The notes: a model not told the origin generated them from the sequence alone. Numbered from the stretch's first letter, positions 48,581 through 57,470 are shown. The stretch: DNA of 64,000 nt from Rhodopseudomonas boonkerdii (GCF_021184025.1 NZ_CP036537.1:1302001-1366000), one strand, 5' to 3'. A program made the numbers and translations.

Positions 48581-49483
48581 CTATTCGTCGAGTTCCTTCA
48601 TCCGTGCCATCAGCATTTCTGCCACCAGCCGTGTCGATGGCGAGGAGATGCGCGCGGCGAGCTGGACAAGAGCGACCTGGGTTGCTTCCAGGCGCTTGTC
48701 GCGGAGGGGGACTGCTGTCAGGTGGCCGGCATTGATCGATGCCATGGCGGAGACCATGGGCAGGAAGGTCGCGAGATCGGTCCGGGCGGTGATGGTTTGC
48801 GTGAAGGCCAGCGAATTGGTTTCGCTGCACATTTCCAGTTGAATACCAGCTTGGGCGCAGGATTTGTCGAGCTCTTGGCGGATGCCGAAGGACGTGTCCG
48901 GCAGGATGACGCGCAAGCCGGCCAAATCCTTCATGCGCAATGACATCTGACCTGCCAGTGGATGTCGCGGCGAAACGATCAAACAGACCGGCTGGCGCAT
49001 GCGGCCGAGCTCGTTGAGATCGCGCTGGTTGGCGCGGCCGAAGATCAGGCCGAGGTCGACTTCGTTTTGTCCGACCAGCTCAACCACGTCGCGCGAGCCG
49101 ACGGCGGTGACCGATAAAGCGATGCCGGGATATTGCTGGGACAGATTGGCGAAGACGCCTGGCAGGAAGTCCGACAGCATGCCTTCCACCGTGGCGATCT
49201 TCACCTGGCCGCGGCGCAGCGATGCGAATTCCTCGACCTGGCTGCGCAAACCATCGAGCTGGTTGCGATTGTCGATTGCATAGCGATAGAGCACGTGGCC
49301 GGCATCCGTCAGGTTCATGCCGCGTGCGCCGCGCTCGAACAGTTTGACGGCCAGCTCCTCTTCCAGCCCCTGCACCTGCCGGCTGATGGCGGACGGGGCG
49401 ATCCGCAGCGCCGTGGCCGCCTGTTTAATCGATCCACATTCGGTGACCATGCGAAAATAGCGGATGGCAGTGGATTCGATCAT
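48581..49483 (-). CDS. LysR family transcriptional regulator
   Basis: A 300-residue regulator. The winged helix is near residues 5-65 (IRYFRMVTECGSIKQAATAL, PSAISRQVQGLEEEL), followed by a periplasmic-binding-like effector domain. ATG at 49483 is preferred over 49498 because GAGAGG lies seven bases before it. It is divergent from the branched-chain-type importer across about 160 bp, which makes it the likely regulator of that operon. Confidence 0.92.
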   Translation of the reverse strand: MIESTAIRYFRMVTECGSIKQAATALRIAPSAISRQVQGLEEELAVKLFERGARGMNLTDAGHVLYRYAIDNRNQLDGLRSQVEEFASLRRGQVKIATVEGMLSDFLPGVFANLSQQYPGIALSVTAVGSRDVVELVGQNEVDLGLIFGRANQRDLNELGRMRQPVCLIVSPRHPLAGQMSLRMKDLAGLRVILPDTSFGIRQELDKSCAQAGIQLEMCSETNSLAFTQTITARTDLATFLPMVSAMASINAGHLTAVPLRDKRLEATQVALVQLAARISSPSTRLVAEMLMARMKELDE

Positions 49484-49559
49484 CGAGCGGCCTCTCATAT
49501 GCCATGCCCGCTACGGCGGCAGCGGTTGACTAGCGTTCTGATTTTCAGATCGGCTGCGT

Positions 49560-49600
49560 CGAAATTCAATGCTTTTATTCGATATCTAAATTTGTCAGAC
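49560..49600. promoter_or_regulatory. Candidate LysR regulatory region
   Basis: In the LysR/importer gap an AT-rich patch includes ATTCGATATCTAAAT near 49576-49590, with weak dyad symmetry around GATATC and a T-N11-A frame. This is where a LysR protein would be expected to bind, but the palindrome is imperfect. Confidence 0.25.
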
Positions 49601-49643
49601 TTTTTGCCGGGTCAAAAGTCACCGTTCCTGATGGAGAGCTTGG

Positions 49644-50861
49644 ATGTTTCACCTCCGGTCTGCCTTCCCGACACGCCTTTCAGCTCTCGTGCTGGCGGTG
49701 GCCGGCTTTGCCGCGGGGACGACAGTTGCGTCGGCGCAGGATGTCATCCGCTTCGGTGCGCCGCTGCCGATCACAGGCCCGCTCGCGCCGGAAGCTGTGA
49801 AACAGCAGCAGGGCTACGATCTCTGGGCCGAACAGGCCAACAAGGCTGGCGGCATCAATGTCGGTGGCAAAAAGTACAAAGTCGAAATCGTCTATTCCGA
49901 CTACCAGTCGAATACGCCGCGCTCGGTGCAGACCACCGAACAGATGATCACCCAGGAAAAGGTGAACTTCATGTTCGGCCCGTTCGGCTCGGGCGCCGCC
50001 AAGGCCGCGAGCACGATCGCCGAAAAGTACAAGATGCCGATGTTGGCGGCGACCGCATCCTCGGTGCAGGTCTATGACCAGAACTACAAATATCTGTTCG
50101 GCACCTTTACGCCCAATGACACGCTGACCACGCCGCTGACCAAGCTCGTCAAGGCCAAGGCCGCAGACGTGAAGAAGGTCGCGATTCTCGCCCGCAACGA
50201 CCTGTTCCCGCTCGCCATCGCGCAGGAAATGGAGAAATCGGCCAAGGAAAACGGGCTCGAAGTGGTCTATTTCGAGAAATATGCGATCAACACGCTCGAT
50301 CACTCGGCGACGCTGTCGCAGATCAAGTCGCTGTCACCCCAGTGGATCTTCGTCACCGGCTACACCAACGACCTGCTGCTGGTCCGCAAGCAGATGGCCG
50401 ACCAGCAGATCAAGGCTGGCGTCGTCACCATGATTGCAGGTCCGGCCTATCAGGAATTCATCGATTCCGCCGGGCCGACGGCCGAGAATATTTCCAGCGC
50501 GTCGTGGTGGCATCCGGCCGAAAAATATGACGGCAAGGACATCTTCGGCTCGACAGCCAATTTCGTGAAACTGTTCAAGGACAAGTACAAGTCCGAGCCG
50601 GACTATGCGCATGCCTCCGCGGCGGTCTGCGGCGCCCTGTTCCAGATGGCCATCGAGAAAGCTGGTTCGCTCGATCGCGACAAGGTGCGTGACGAGCTCG
50701 CCAAGATGGACGTCGTCACTTTCTGGGGACCCGTGAAATTCGGCGCCAACGGCCAGATCAATTCGCTGGAGCCTCCCGTCTTCCAGATTCAGGGCGGCAA
50801 GCCGATCGTGCTGTTCCCTGAGGCGATCAAGCAAGGCGACTTCAAATTCGGTGTGAACTGA
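49644..50861 (+). CDS. Branched-chain amino acid-type ABC importer binding protein
   Basis: A 405-residue periplasmic protein of the Peripla_BP_6 (LivK) type. A signal peptide ends near residue 31 (VASA-QD). The mature part shows RFGAPLPITGPLAPEAVKQQ, VNFMFGPFGSGAAKAASTIA and FWGPVKFGANGQINSLEPPV. Such proteins bind Leu/Ile/Val, but also amides, urea or aromatic acids, so the ligand is open. First gene of a five-gene importer operon. Confidence 0.92.
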   Translation: MFHLRSAFPTRLSALVLAVAGFAAGTTVASAQDVIRFGAPLPITGPLAPEAVKQQQGYDLWAEQANKAGGINVGGKKYKVEIVYSDYQSNTPRSVQTTEQMITQEKVNFMFGPFGSGAAKAASTIAEKYKMPMLAATASSVQVYDQNYKYLFGTFTPNDTLTTPLTKLVKAKAADVKKVAILARNDLFPLAIAQEMEKSAKENGLEVVYFEKYAINTLDHSATLSQIKSLSPQWIFVTGYTNDLLLVRKQMADQQIKAGVVTMIAGPAYQEFIDSAGPTAENISSASWWHPAEKYDGKDIFGSTANFVKLFKDKYKSEPDYAHASAAVCGALFQMAIEKAGSLDRDKVRDELAKMDVVTFWGPVKFGANGQINSLEPPVFQIQGGKPIVLFPEAIKQGDFKFGVN

Positions 50862-50889
50862 GCACGGCCGGGACCGGCGAGGGGACGAC

Positions 50890-51756
50890 ATGCTGGCAGT
50901 CCAGGTTCTCATCAACGCACTCGTGCTCGGGTGCCTCTATGCCTGCATCGCCATCGGCTTCTCGCTGGTCTGGGGTGTCCTCAACGTTATCAACCTGATC
51001 CATGGCTCCTTCATCGTGCTCGGAGCCTATCTGGCATGGGGCGCGTATAACGGGCTCGGATTGTCGCCCTGGTACTCACTGCTGATCGCGGCGCCGGCCT
51101 TCTTCTTGTTCGGCTATGTCTTGCAGCGGGTTCTGCTCAATCGTGTCATCACTGCACCGGTGCTGGTGACGCTGACGTTGACCTTCGGGCTCGATCTGAT
51201 CCTGAACAATGCGATGATCTATTATTTCAAGGCGGATTATCGGAAGCTCATCCTCAATCCGCCCACCGGTTCCATCTCGATCTTCGACGTGGTCGTGCCG
51301 ATCGATCGCCTGATCGCCACCGGCGCGGCGTTGCTGCTGACATTTCTACTCTATCTGCTGTTGCGTCGCTCCAGGGTCGGTCGCGCCATTGTTGCGGTCC
51401 GTCTCGATCGCGACGCCGCTGTCCTGATGGGCGTCGATGTCAAATCCATCTACGCCGTCGCTTTCGGTCTTGGCGCGGCGCTGGCCGGCTGCGCCGGCGT
51501 GCTGATGGCACTGATCTTCCCCATCTCGCCGCTGACCTCCTCGGCCTATCTCGGCAAGGCTTTCGTGGTGTGCGTGCTCGGTGGTCTCGGTAGCGTTTCG
51601 GGCGCGCTGGCCGGCGGCCTGCTGCTGGCTTTGGTTGAGGGTATCGGTTCGATCTATCTCGGCCCGGCTCATGCGGTGACGCTGTCTTTCGTTCTGCTGA
51701 TCGTGTTTCTCATCGTCAGGCCGCAGGGCCTGCTCGGCCGGAAAGGCTTTGAATGA
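50890..51756 (+). CDS. Branched-chain amino acid-type ABC permease LivH
   Basis: A 288-residue inner-membrane permease with about eight helices. It starts MLAVQVLINALVLGCLYACI and has the coupling-loop region SRVGRAIVAVRLDRDAAVLM. With LivM it forms the channel. It overlaps the livM-like gene by four bases (ATGA). Confidence 0.93.
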   Translation: MLAVQVLINALVLGCLYACIAIGFSLVWGVLNVINLIHGSFIVLGAYLAWGAYNGLGLSPWYSLLIAAPAFFLFGYVLQRVLLNRVITAPVLVTLTLTFGLDLILNNAMIYYFKADYRKLILNPPTGSISIFDVVVPIDRLIATGAALLLTFLLYLLLRRSRVGRAIVAVRLDRDAAVLMGVDVKSIYAVAFGLGAALAGCAGVLMALIFPISPLTSSAYLGKAFVVCVLGGLGSVSGALAGGLLLALVEGIGSIYLGPAHAVTLSFVLLIVFLIVRPQGLLGRKGFE

Positions 51757-52703
51757 CCCGGTCTCACTACGCTCTGTTCGGCTTCCTTGCCTGTGTCGCG
51801 ACGCTCCCGCTGTTTGGTGAAGCCTATGCGCTCAGGCTCGGCACCATCGCCTGCATGTATGCCGTGTTCGCGCTGTCATGGAACATTGTAGGGGGCTTTG
51901 CCGGCTATCCTTCTTTCTCGACTGCGGCCTTCTTCGGCCTCGGCGCCTATACGACCGGCATCCTGATGAACAAGGGTGTGCCTTTGTTGGTGTCGGTCGG
52001 CGTGGCGCTGGCGTTTTGCCTGCTGTTGGCGGCTCTGTTTGGCGCCGTGTTGTTGCGATTGCGTGGACACTACTTTGCCATCGCGTCGCTATCGCTGGTC
52101 GAGGTGTTTCGCGAACTCGTCAACAACGCGACCGATCTCACCGGCGGAGGTATGGGCCTCAACATTCCGCTGGTGTCGGGATCGAGCGTGATGTCGGATG
52201 CGACCTTCTTCTTCTATGCGATGTGGGGTCTGCTGCTGATCACGGCGATCACGGTCACGATCGTCGCGACATCGAAACTCGGTTTCGGCCTCAATTGCAT
52301 CCGCCAGAACGAGACCGCGGCGAGCATGGTCGGCCTCAACGCAACGCTCTACAAGGCGATTGCCTTCGGCCTGTCCGCCTGTTTCGTGGGCGCAGCGGGT
52401 GGGCTCTATGCCGCCTGGGTGCATTACATCGATCCGTCCGACGTGTTCGATATCCTGTACTCGGTGAAGCCCATCGTGATGGCGCTGATGGGCGGCCTCG
52501 GCTCACCGCTTGGTGTGGCGCTCGGCGCGTTCGTTTATCTCGGCCTCGAAGAGGTGGTGTGGCGCAACTACATCCAGATCCATTCCGGCGTGCTTGGCGT
52601 GCTGATCATCCTGTTGCTGCTGTTCCTGCCGCATGGTCTGGTGTCGCTGCGGATCGAGAAAATCCGGCAGGCGCTGTTTGGACGAAAGGCGAGCCATGTC
52701 TGA
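51753..52703 (+). CDS. Branched-chain amino acid-type ABC permease LivM
   Basis: A 316-residue permease with about nine helices. It contains the family segment NIVGGFAGYPSFSTAAFFGL and the loop LGFGLNCIRQNETAASMVGL. It overlaps both its neighbours, so the importer genes are translated in a coupled way. Confidence 0.93.
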   Translation: MTRSHYALFGFLACVATLPLFGEAYALRLGTIACMYAVFALSWNIVGGFAGYPSFSTAAFFGLGAYTTGILMNKGVPLLVSVGVALAFCLLLAALFGAVLLRLRGHYFAIASLSLVEVFRELVNNATDLTGGGMGLNIPLVSGSSVMSDATFFFYAMWGLLLITAITVTIVATSKLGFGLNCIRQNETAASMVGLNATLYKAIAFGLSACFVGAAGGLYAAWVHYIDPSDVFDILYSVKPIVMALMGGLGSPLGVALGAFVYLGLEEVVWRNYIQIHSGVLGVLIILLLLFLPHGLVSLRIEKIRQALFGRKASHV

Positions 52704-53457
52704 GCCCGCGCACGAAATCCTGCATCTCAGCAACGTCTCCCGTCACTTCAGCGGCCTCAAGGCGTTGAGCGACGTGTCGCTCTCGGTCAACAAGGGAGAG
52801 GTGGTCGGGTTGATCGGCCCCAACGGAGCCGGCAAGACGACGCTGGTAAACACGATCTGCGGTGTCACGCCGGCGTCCTCGGGCGTTGTGACTTTCGATG
52901 GCAAGGACATCACGCGGATCAAGACCTATCAGTCTGCGCGCATGGGGCTGTCGCGTACGTTCCAGATCGTGCAGCCATTTGCGGAGTATTCGGCGCTCGA
53001 CAACGTTGCCGCCGCTGCCTTGTTCTCGCAGCCCGGCGAAAGCTTGAAGTCGGCGAGGGAAGCCGCGCGAGCGCATTTGTCATTCGTTGGCCTCGACGCT
53101 CAGGCCGACCAGCCGGCGGCGACGCTGACCCTGGCCATGCGCAAGCGGCTCGAACTCGCCAAGGCACTGGCGATGAGACCGAAGCTGCTGTTTCTCGACG
53201 AGGTGAATGCCGGCCTCAACAGCGCCGAAGTCGAGCGCGCCACCAAGCTCATTCATCAGCTCGCAGCGGATGGCATCACCATCGTGATGATCGAACATCT
53301 GATGAAGGTTGTGCTGAATGTCTGTACCCGTATCGCGGTGCTGCATAACGGCAGGATGATCGCCGACGGTGCGCCCCGCGACATCATCAAGGATCCGGCT
53401 GTCGTCGATGCCTATCTGGGTCAGCAATATGCACAACGGAACGCCGCCCGTGGCTGA
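52696..53457 (+). CDS. Branched-chain amino acid-type ABC ATPase LivG
   Basis: A 253-residue ATPase. Walker A is GPNGAGKTTLV, the signature region is diverged (LAMRKRLELAKALAM in place of LSGGQ), and Walker B is LLFLDEVNAGLN. The changed signature and the Walker B Asp-Glu-Val are unusual but seen in LivG/urea-type paralogues. Start MSEPAHEILHLSNVSRHFSG at 52696 overlaps livM. Confidence 0.92.
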   Translation: MSEPAHEILHLSNVSRHFSGLKALSDVSLSVNKGEVVGLIGPNGAGKTTLVNTICGVTPASSGVVTFDGKDITRIKTYQSARMGLSRTFQIVQPFAEYSALDNVAAAALFSQPGESLKSAREAARAHLSFVGLDAQADQPAATLTLAMRKRLELAKALAMRPKLLFLDEVNAGLNSAEVERATKLIHQLAADGITIVMIEHLMKVVLNVCTRIAVLHNGRMIADGAPRDIIKDPAVVDAYLGQQYAQRNAARG

Positions 53458-54181
53458 TCATCCCATGCTCGAACTCAAACAGATTTGCGCCGGCTACGGC
53501 GAGATTCAGGTGCTGTGGGGCATCGACATGGCGGTGCGTTCCGGCGAGATCACCGCGCTGATCGGCTCCAATGGCGCCGGCAAGACGACGCTGATGCGCG
53601 CGCTCTCCGGACTGGTCGCGCGGCAGTCTGGCAGCTACATATCCGAAGGCGTCGATCTGTCGAAGGCATCGGCGGCGGAAATCCTCGCTCATGGTATCGT
53701 CCATGTGCCTGAGGGACGTCGCCTGTTTGGTGCGATGAGCATCGAGGACAATCTCCTGATGGGGGCCTATTCGCGCAAGGCTAGCAGCGCCGAACTGAAG
53801 CGAGATCTCGACCGTGTCTATGCGACATTCCCAAAGCTGCGTGAACGCCGCACGCAGGCGGCGGCTACGCTTTCTGGCGGTGAGCAGCAGATGTGCGCCA
53901 TCGGCCGTGGTTTGATGAGCGCGCCGCGCTTGCTGATGATCGACGAATTGTCGCTCGGCCTGTCGCCGCTGCTCGTCGAGCAACTCGTCGCGGCGCTGCG
54001 CAAGCTCAATGCCGAGGGCATGTCGATCCTGCTGGTGGAGCAGGACGTCACGACGGCGCTCGATCTCTGCCATCACGCCTACATCATGGATATGGGCCGT
54101 ATCGTGCGCGCCGGGCAAGGTGACGAACTCCTCGCCGATCCCATCATTCGCGACGCCTATCTCGGCGTCCTCGAAGACTGA
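53450..54181 (+). CDS. Branched-chain amino acid-type ABC ATPase LivF
   Basis: A 243-residue ATPase with Walker A GSNGAGKTTLM, signature LSGGEQQMCAIGRGL and Walker B LLMIDELSLGLSP. The start is taken as GTG at 53450, overlapping the livG stop by eight bases; ATG at 53465 is a shorter alternative. Together with LivG it powers the importer. A RidA-like gene follows 27 bases later. Confidence 0.92.
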   Translation: MADHPMLELKQICAGYGEIQVLWGIDMAVRSGEITALIGSNGAGKTTLMRALSGLVARQSGSYISEGVDLSKASAAEILAHGIVHVPEGRRLFGAMSIEDNLLMGAYSRKASSAELKRDLDRVYATFPKLRERRTQAAATLSGGEQQMCAIGRGLMSAPRLLMIDELSLGLSPLLVEQLVAALRKLNAEGMSILLVEQDVTTALDLCHHAYIMDMGRIVRAGQGDELLADPIIRDAYLGVLED

Positions 54182-54208
54182 CCGTCATTTTACTGAAGAG
54201 AGGCCAAC

Positions 54209-54964
54209 ATGATCGCTACGGTGGAAGCTCCCAACAGCGGCTATCGCTACATGCCCGGTGTGTTCCAATATTCCTGCGGCGTCGGTGCGCTGCCGGGTTT
54301 TGCGCTGGAGCGTGTGCGCTTTTCCAAAGTCGTGCCGCTGAAGGAGGGCTTTGCCCGTATCGCCGAGATCATCAAGGCCGCCGGCCGGCCGCTGACGTCC
54401 TTCGCCGCCTGCGAGCTCCGCTCTCCCGCCCCCTTCACCGAGCAGGGCTTTGTCGATTTCAACGAGATCTACATCAAGACGCTTGAAGACTGGGGCATCA
54501 TGAAGGACCGCGTGAATCCGATCGCGCGCAGCAATGTCTGTCCGAAGATCGATCCGCCGCCGGCGCCGGGCTTCCACGCTTTCGCCTTCACCACCGTTGC
54601 GCCAAATGCGCCGTCCTCCTTTGTCATCGCCGGCAGCGGTGAGGCGGCCGAAGGAAAGGGCAACTACCGCGACCACACGGTGCGGTTCGGCGATACCAGC
54701 CCCTCCGGCATGCTGGAAAAGGCAAAATTCGTGCTCGACGAGATGGAGCGCCGCATGAGCGCCTTTTCCGGCGACTGGAGCCAGACCACGGGCGCCCAGC
54801 TCTATACCGTCCAGGACGTCTACCCGATCCTGGAAGGCGAGCTTGGCCGCCGCGGCGTCTTCCGCAACGGTCTGACCTGGCATTTCAACCGTCCGCCGAT
54901 CGAAGGCCTCGAATATGAGATGGACTGTCGCCGGGTCCATCACGAGCGCGTGGTCGAGGTCTGA
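54209..54964 (+). CDS. Hypothetical protein, possibly RidA-like (YjgF superfamily)
   Basis: A 251-residue protein of unknown function behind an amino-acid-type importer. The stretch FVDFNEIYIKTLEDWGIMKD followed by PIARSNVCPKIDPPPAPGFH resembles the trimeric YjgF/RidA fold, where a subunit closes with a conserved Arg-Ser/Cys segment; an active-site arginine may be Arg110. RidA proteins hydrolyse reactive enamine intermediates. The likeness is partial and I hold it as a guess. It has its own AGAGAGG ribosome site and likely belongs to the operon. Confidence 0.5.
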   Translation: MIATVEAPNSGYRYMPGVFQYSCGVGALPGFALERVRFSKVVPLKEGFARIAEIIKAAGRPLTSFAACELRSPAPFTEQGFVDFNEIYIKTLEDWGIMKDRVNPIARSNVCPKIDPPPAPGFHAFAFTTVAPNAPSSFVIAGSGEAAEGKGNYRDHTVRFGDTSPSGMLEKAKFVLDEMERRMSAFSGDWSQTTGAQLYTVQDVYPILEGELGRRGVFRNGLTWHFNRPPIEGLEYEMDCRRVHHERVVEV

Positions 54965-55005
54965 TCGAGCTCCTGATCCAGCGTCTTTCAGGATGACCTG
55001 TTGAT

Positions 55006-55038
55006 CCAGCTCATGTAAAAGCCCTTTACATGAGCTGG
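55006..55038. promoter_or_regulatory. Palindromic operator over the TetR gene start
   Basis: CCAGCTCATGTAAA (55006-55019) and TTTACATGAGCTGG (55025-55038) are perfect 14-bp arms around five bases. The palindrome includes the TetR gene start codon at 55030. Its core ATGTAAA-N5-TTTACAT recurs at 55806-55824 before the next gene, which fits autoregulation by the adjacent TetR protein. Confidence 0.7.
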
Positions 55039-55731
55039 CACAAGGACCGCCGCGGCGAACGCGGCTATCACCACGGCAATCTGAAGGAGGCGCTGCTGCA
55101 GGCAGCGCTGGGCTTGATCGCTGAGAAGGGACCGGCAGGCTTCACCTTCGCCGATGCCGCGCGTACGGCCGGTGTCAGCGCCGCCGCACCCTACCGCCAT
55201 TTTCGCGACCGTGACGATCTCCTGGCCAATATCGCCCAGCGTGGCTTCGAGCAATTCGAGCAGACGCTGGCGCAGGCCTGGGACGATGGCCGGCCAAACA
55301 CGGTCACCGCCTTTGAACGCCTCGGCAAGGCCTATCTGGCTTTCGCTCGCAACGAGCCCGCCTTCTATTCGGCCATGTTCGAATCCGGAATTCCCGCGGA
55401 TTCCAGTCCAGAATTGATGGCAGCGGGGGAGCGGGCTTTTGGCGTCATCCGCGCCGCTGCCGAGCGTCTTGCGGCACTGACGCCGCCGGGTGTGCCGCGT
55501 CCGCCGGCTCTGATGATGGCGCTGCATATCTGGTCGATGTCCCATGGCATCGCCTCGTTGTTCGGCCGCGGCGATGCCGCGCGGCGCAAGCTGCCGATGT
55601 CGCCGGACGACCTGCTGGAAGCAGGAGCGCTGATCTATTTGCGCGGATTGGGGTTTCCGACCGATCGGCCTCCGGACAACAACGAGGCTTCTGTGCCGAA
55701 ATCCGGCCCGTGGGGCTCGGCGCCCAAATAG
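55030..55731 (+). CDS. TetR/AcrR family regulator with WHG-type C-terminal domain
   Basis: A 233-residue repressor-type protein. The TetR helix-turn-helix is near residues 12-60 (YHHGNLKEALLQAALGLIAE, FADAARTAGVSAAAPYRHFR), and the C-terminal WHG-like domain (MALHIWSMSHGIASL) binds an unknown ligand. The start codon is inside the operator at 55006-55038. It is followed after 129 bp by the DUF2852 gene, which carries the same operator core, so both are probably its targets. Confidence 0.92.
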   Translation: MSWHKDRRGERGYHHGNLKEALLQAALGLIAEKGPAGFTFADAARTAGVSAAAPYRHFRDRDDLLANIAQRGFEQFEQTLAQAWDDGRPNTVTAFERLGKAYLAFARNEPAFYSAMFESGIPADSSPELMAAGERAFGVIRAAAERLAALTPPGVPRPPALMMALHIWSMSHGIASLFGRGDAARRKLPMSPDDLLEAGALIYLRGLGFPTDRPPDNNEASVPKSGPWGSAPK

Positions 55732-55805
55732 TCGCAGGCCACCTCGCAATTATGTGAGCGGCCGGTCTTGAGCCCGCCTTGACAAAATCCGAGTGTGGTT
55801 TACGT

Positions 55806-55824
55806 ATGTAAATGTTATTTACAT
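55806..55824. promoter_or_regulatory. Second TetR-type operator, upstream of the DUF2852 gene
   Basis: ATGTAAA-TGTTA-TTTACAT: the same seven-base arms and five-base spacer as in the operator at 55006-55038, but with different flanks. A nested TTTACGTATGTAAA dyad overlaps it just upstream. It lies 36 bp before the DUF2852 gene start. Confidence 0.65.
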
Positions 55825-55859
55825 TCACAAGCGGCATGGTGCCGCCGATGGAGAGGACG

Positions 55860-56342
55860 ATGTCCGACACTGCAGATCTCAATCGCTGGGGCCGTCCCTA
55901 CGATGAGCGCGTGACCTATGGCCTTCGTTCGCCATGGCACATCGTGCTGATTGTTCTTGGTTTTATCGTCTGGTGGCCGATTGGCCTCGCACTTCTCTTC
56001 TTCAAACTCGGGAGCAGAAACATGGGTTGCTGGGATCGTCAGGGGCGTTTCGAACACAAGATGCAGCGAATGCAGGACAGGATGGAGCGCATGCGCGGCC
56101 GCATGGAGCGCCATGGTTTCGGGGCCGGTTTCGGCTTCGGTCCGCCGTCATCGGGTAACCGAGCGTTCGATGAATACCGCATGGAAACGTTGCGCCGGCT
56201 CGAGGAAGAGCAGCACGAGTTCAAGGATTTTCTCGAGCGTCTGCGCCATGCCAAGGACAAGGAAGAGTTCGATCAGTTCATGGCCCAGCATCGCCAGCGT
56301 CCAACCCCGCCGGCGGGCAACAACGACCAGCCGCAGGGCTGA
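55860..56342 (+). CDS. DUF2852 family membrane-anchored protein
   Basis: A 160-residue protein. Residues about 22-48 are a membrane segment (SPWHIVLIVLGFIVWWPIGL), followed by a Cys/Trp region (GCWDRQGRFEHKMQRMQDRM), a Gly/Phe-rich linker and a charged C-terminal helix (EEQHEFKDFLERLRHAKDKE). This fits DUF2852, found in alphaproteobacteria; its role is unknown. The ATG at 55860 has GGAGAGGACG directly before it. It is controlled, by inference, by the TetR protein upstream and ends at a terminator. Confidence 0.85.
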   Translation: MSDTADLNRWGRPYDERVTYGLRSPWHIVLIVLGFIVWWPIGLALLFFKLGSRNMGCWDRQGRFEHKMQRMQDRMERMRGRMERHGFGAGFGFGPPSSGNRAFDEYRMETLRRLEEEQHEFKDFLERLRHAKDKEEFDQFMAQHRQRPTPPAGNNDQPQG

Positions 56343-56394
56343 TGTAAACGGACGCAACATACTGCGCTGCAGCATTGCTCAGCCTTCGCCCGAT

Positions 56395-56428
56395 ACCGCC
56401 CGCCTGCTCTCGCAGGCGGGCGGTTCTT
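56395..56428 (+). terminator. Intrinsic terminator of the DUF2852 gene
   Basis: A perfect 12-bp stem (ACCGCCCGCCTG against CAGGCGGGCGGT, loop CTCTCG) followed by TCTTTT. It closes the TetR/DUF2852 unit and isolates it from tolQ. The rest of 56343-56722 (380 bp) holds the tolQ upstream region; I see no gene in it. Confidence 0.85.
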
Positions 56429-56722
56429 TTGCTGTTCACGTAATGGTCACGAACAAGCGAATGAAGCTTCATTTCTCCGCAAAGCGGCCCGTGGTAACGC
56501 AACGTTAACCATAGCCGCGCTCTGGTAAGGCCTGCAGAAATGTGCGGGAAGCCCTTGTTTTGACATGTTGGCAGGGAATTTAAGGCCCGGCCTCGGACGG
56601 GTCATCCATGCAACACAACAAGGACAGGCCTTGGCGCTGCAGCGCCCGGTGCGGCGTGTGGCTGCAAGATCGGTCGGCGGGACGCCGGTCGAAGGGGAAT
56701 TTGCGTTGAGAGGATACTACTC

Positions 56723-57433
56723 ATGAATCCGGATGTCGCACAGTCAGCCTTGCCGCTGGTGTCGTCCGATGTGTCGCTGATCTCGCTGTTCTTGCAGGCG
56801 CACTGGATCGTCAAATTCGTCATGCTGGGGCTGATCGGCTGTTCGGTCTGGGTCTGGGCGATCGCGATCGACAAGATGTTCCTCTATTCCCGTTCCCGCC
56901 GTTCGATGGATCGGTTCGAGCAGGCCTTCTGGTCGGGCGAGTCCATCGAGGAGCTTTATCGCGCGCTGTCGGCCAAGCCCACGCAGTCCATGGCAGCCTG
57001 CTTCGTCGCTGCGATGCGCGAGTGGAAGCGGTCGTTCGAAAGCCAGGCGCGATCCTTCACCGGCCTGCAGATGCGCATCGACAAGGTGATGAACGTCTCG
57101 ATCGCGCGCGAGGTCGAGCGGCTGGAGCGCCGCCTGCTGGTGCTGGCAACGGTCGGTTCGGCAGGGCCCTTCGTCGGCCTGTTCGGCACCGTCTGGGGCA
57201 TCATGACCAGTTTCCAGGCCATCGCCTCGTCGAAGAACACCTCGCTCGCGGTGGTCGCGCCGGGTATCGCCGAAGCGCTGTTCGCCACCGCCATTGGCCT
57301 TATCGCCGCCATCCCGGCGACGATTTTCTACAACAAATTCATGGCAGAAGTGAACCGGCAGGCCCAGCGTCTGGAGGGCTTTGCCGACGAGTTCTCGGCT
57401 ATCCTGTCGCGCCAGATCGATGAGCGCGCGTGA
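56723..57433 (+). CDS. tolQ: Tol-Pal motor subunit TolQ
   Basis: A 236-residue inner-membrane protein of the MotA/TolQ/ExbB family. It has three helices (residues about 20-45, 145-165 and 180-205), with the characteristic LVLATVGSAGPFVGLFGTVW segment and APGIAEALFATAIGLIAAIP. With TolR it uses the proton gradient to energise TolA for outer-membrane constriction at division. First gene of tolQRAB here; ybgC is absent upstream. Confidence 0.96.
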   Translation: MNPDVAQSALPLVSSDVSLISLFLQAHWIVKFVMLGLIGCSVWVWAIAIDKMFLYSRSRRSMDRFEQAFWSGESIEELYRALSAKPTQSMAACFVAAMREWKRSFESQARSFTGLQMRIDKVMNVSIAREVERLERRLLVLATVGSAGPFVGLFGTVWGIMTSFQAIASSKNTSLAVVAPGIAEALFATAIGLIAAIPATIFYNKFMAEVNRQAQRLEGFADEFSAILSRQIDERA

Positions 57434-57470
57434 TGAACCCCGTATTTGATATTGCGATGAGCGCCTGACG

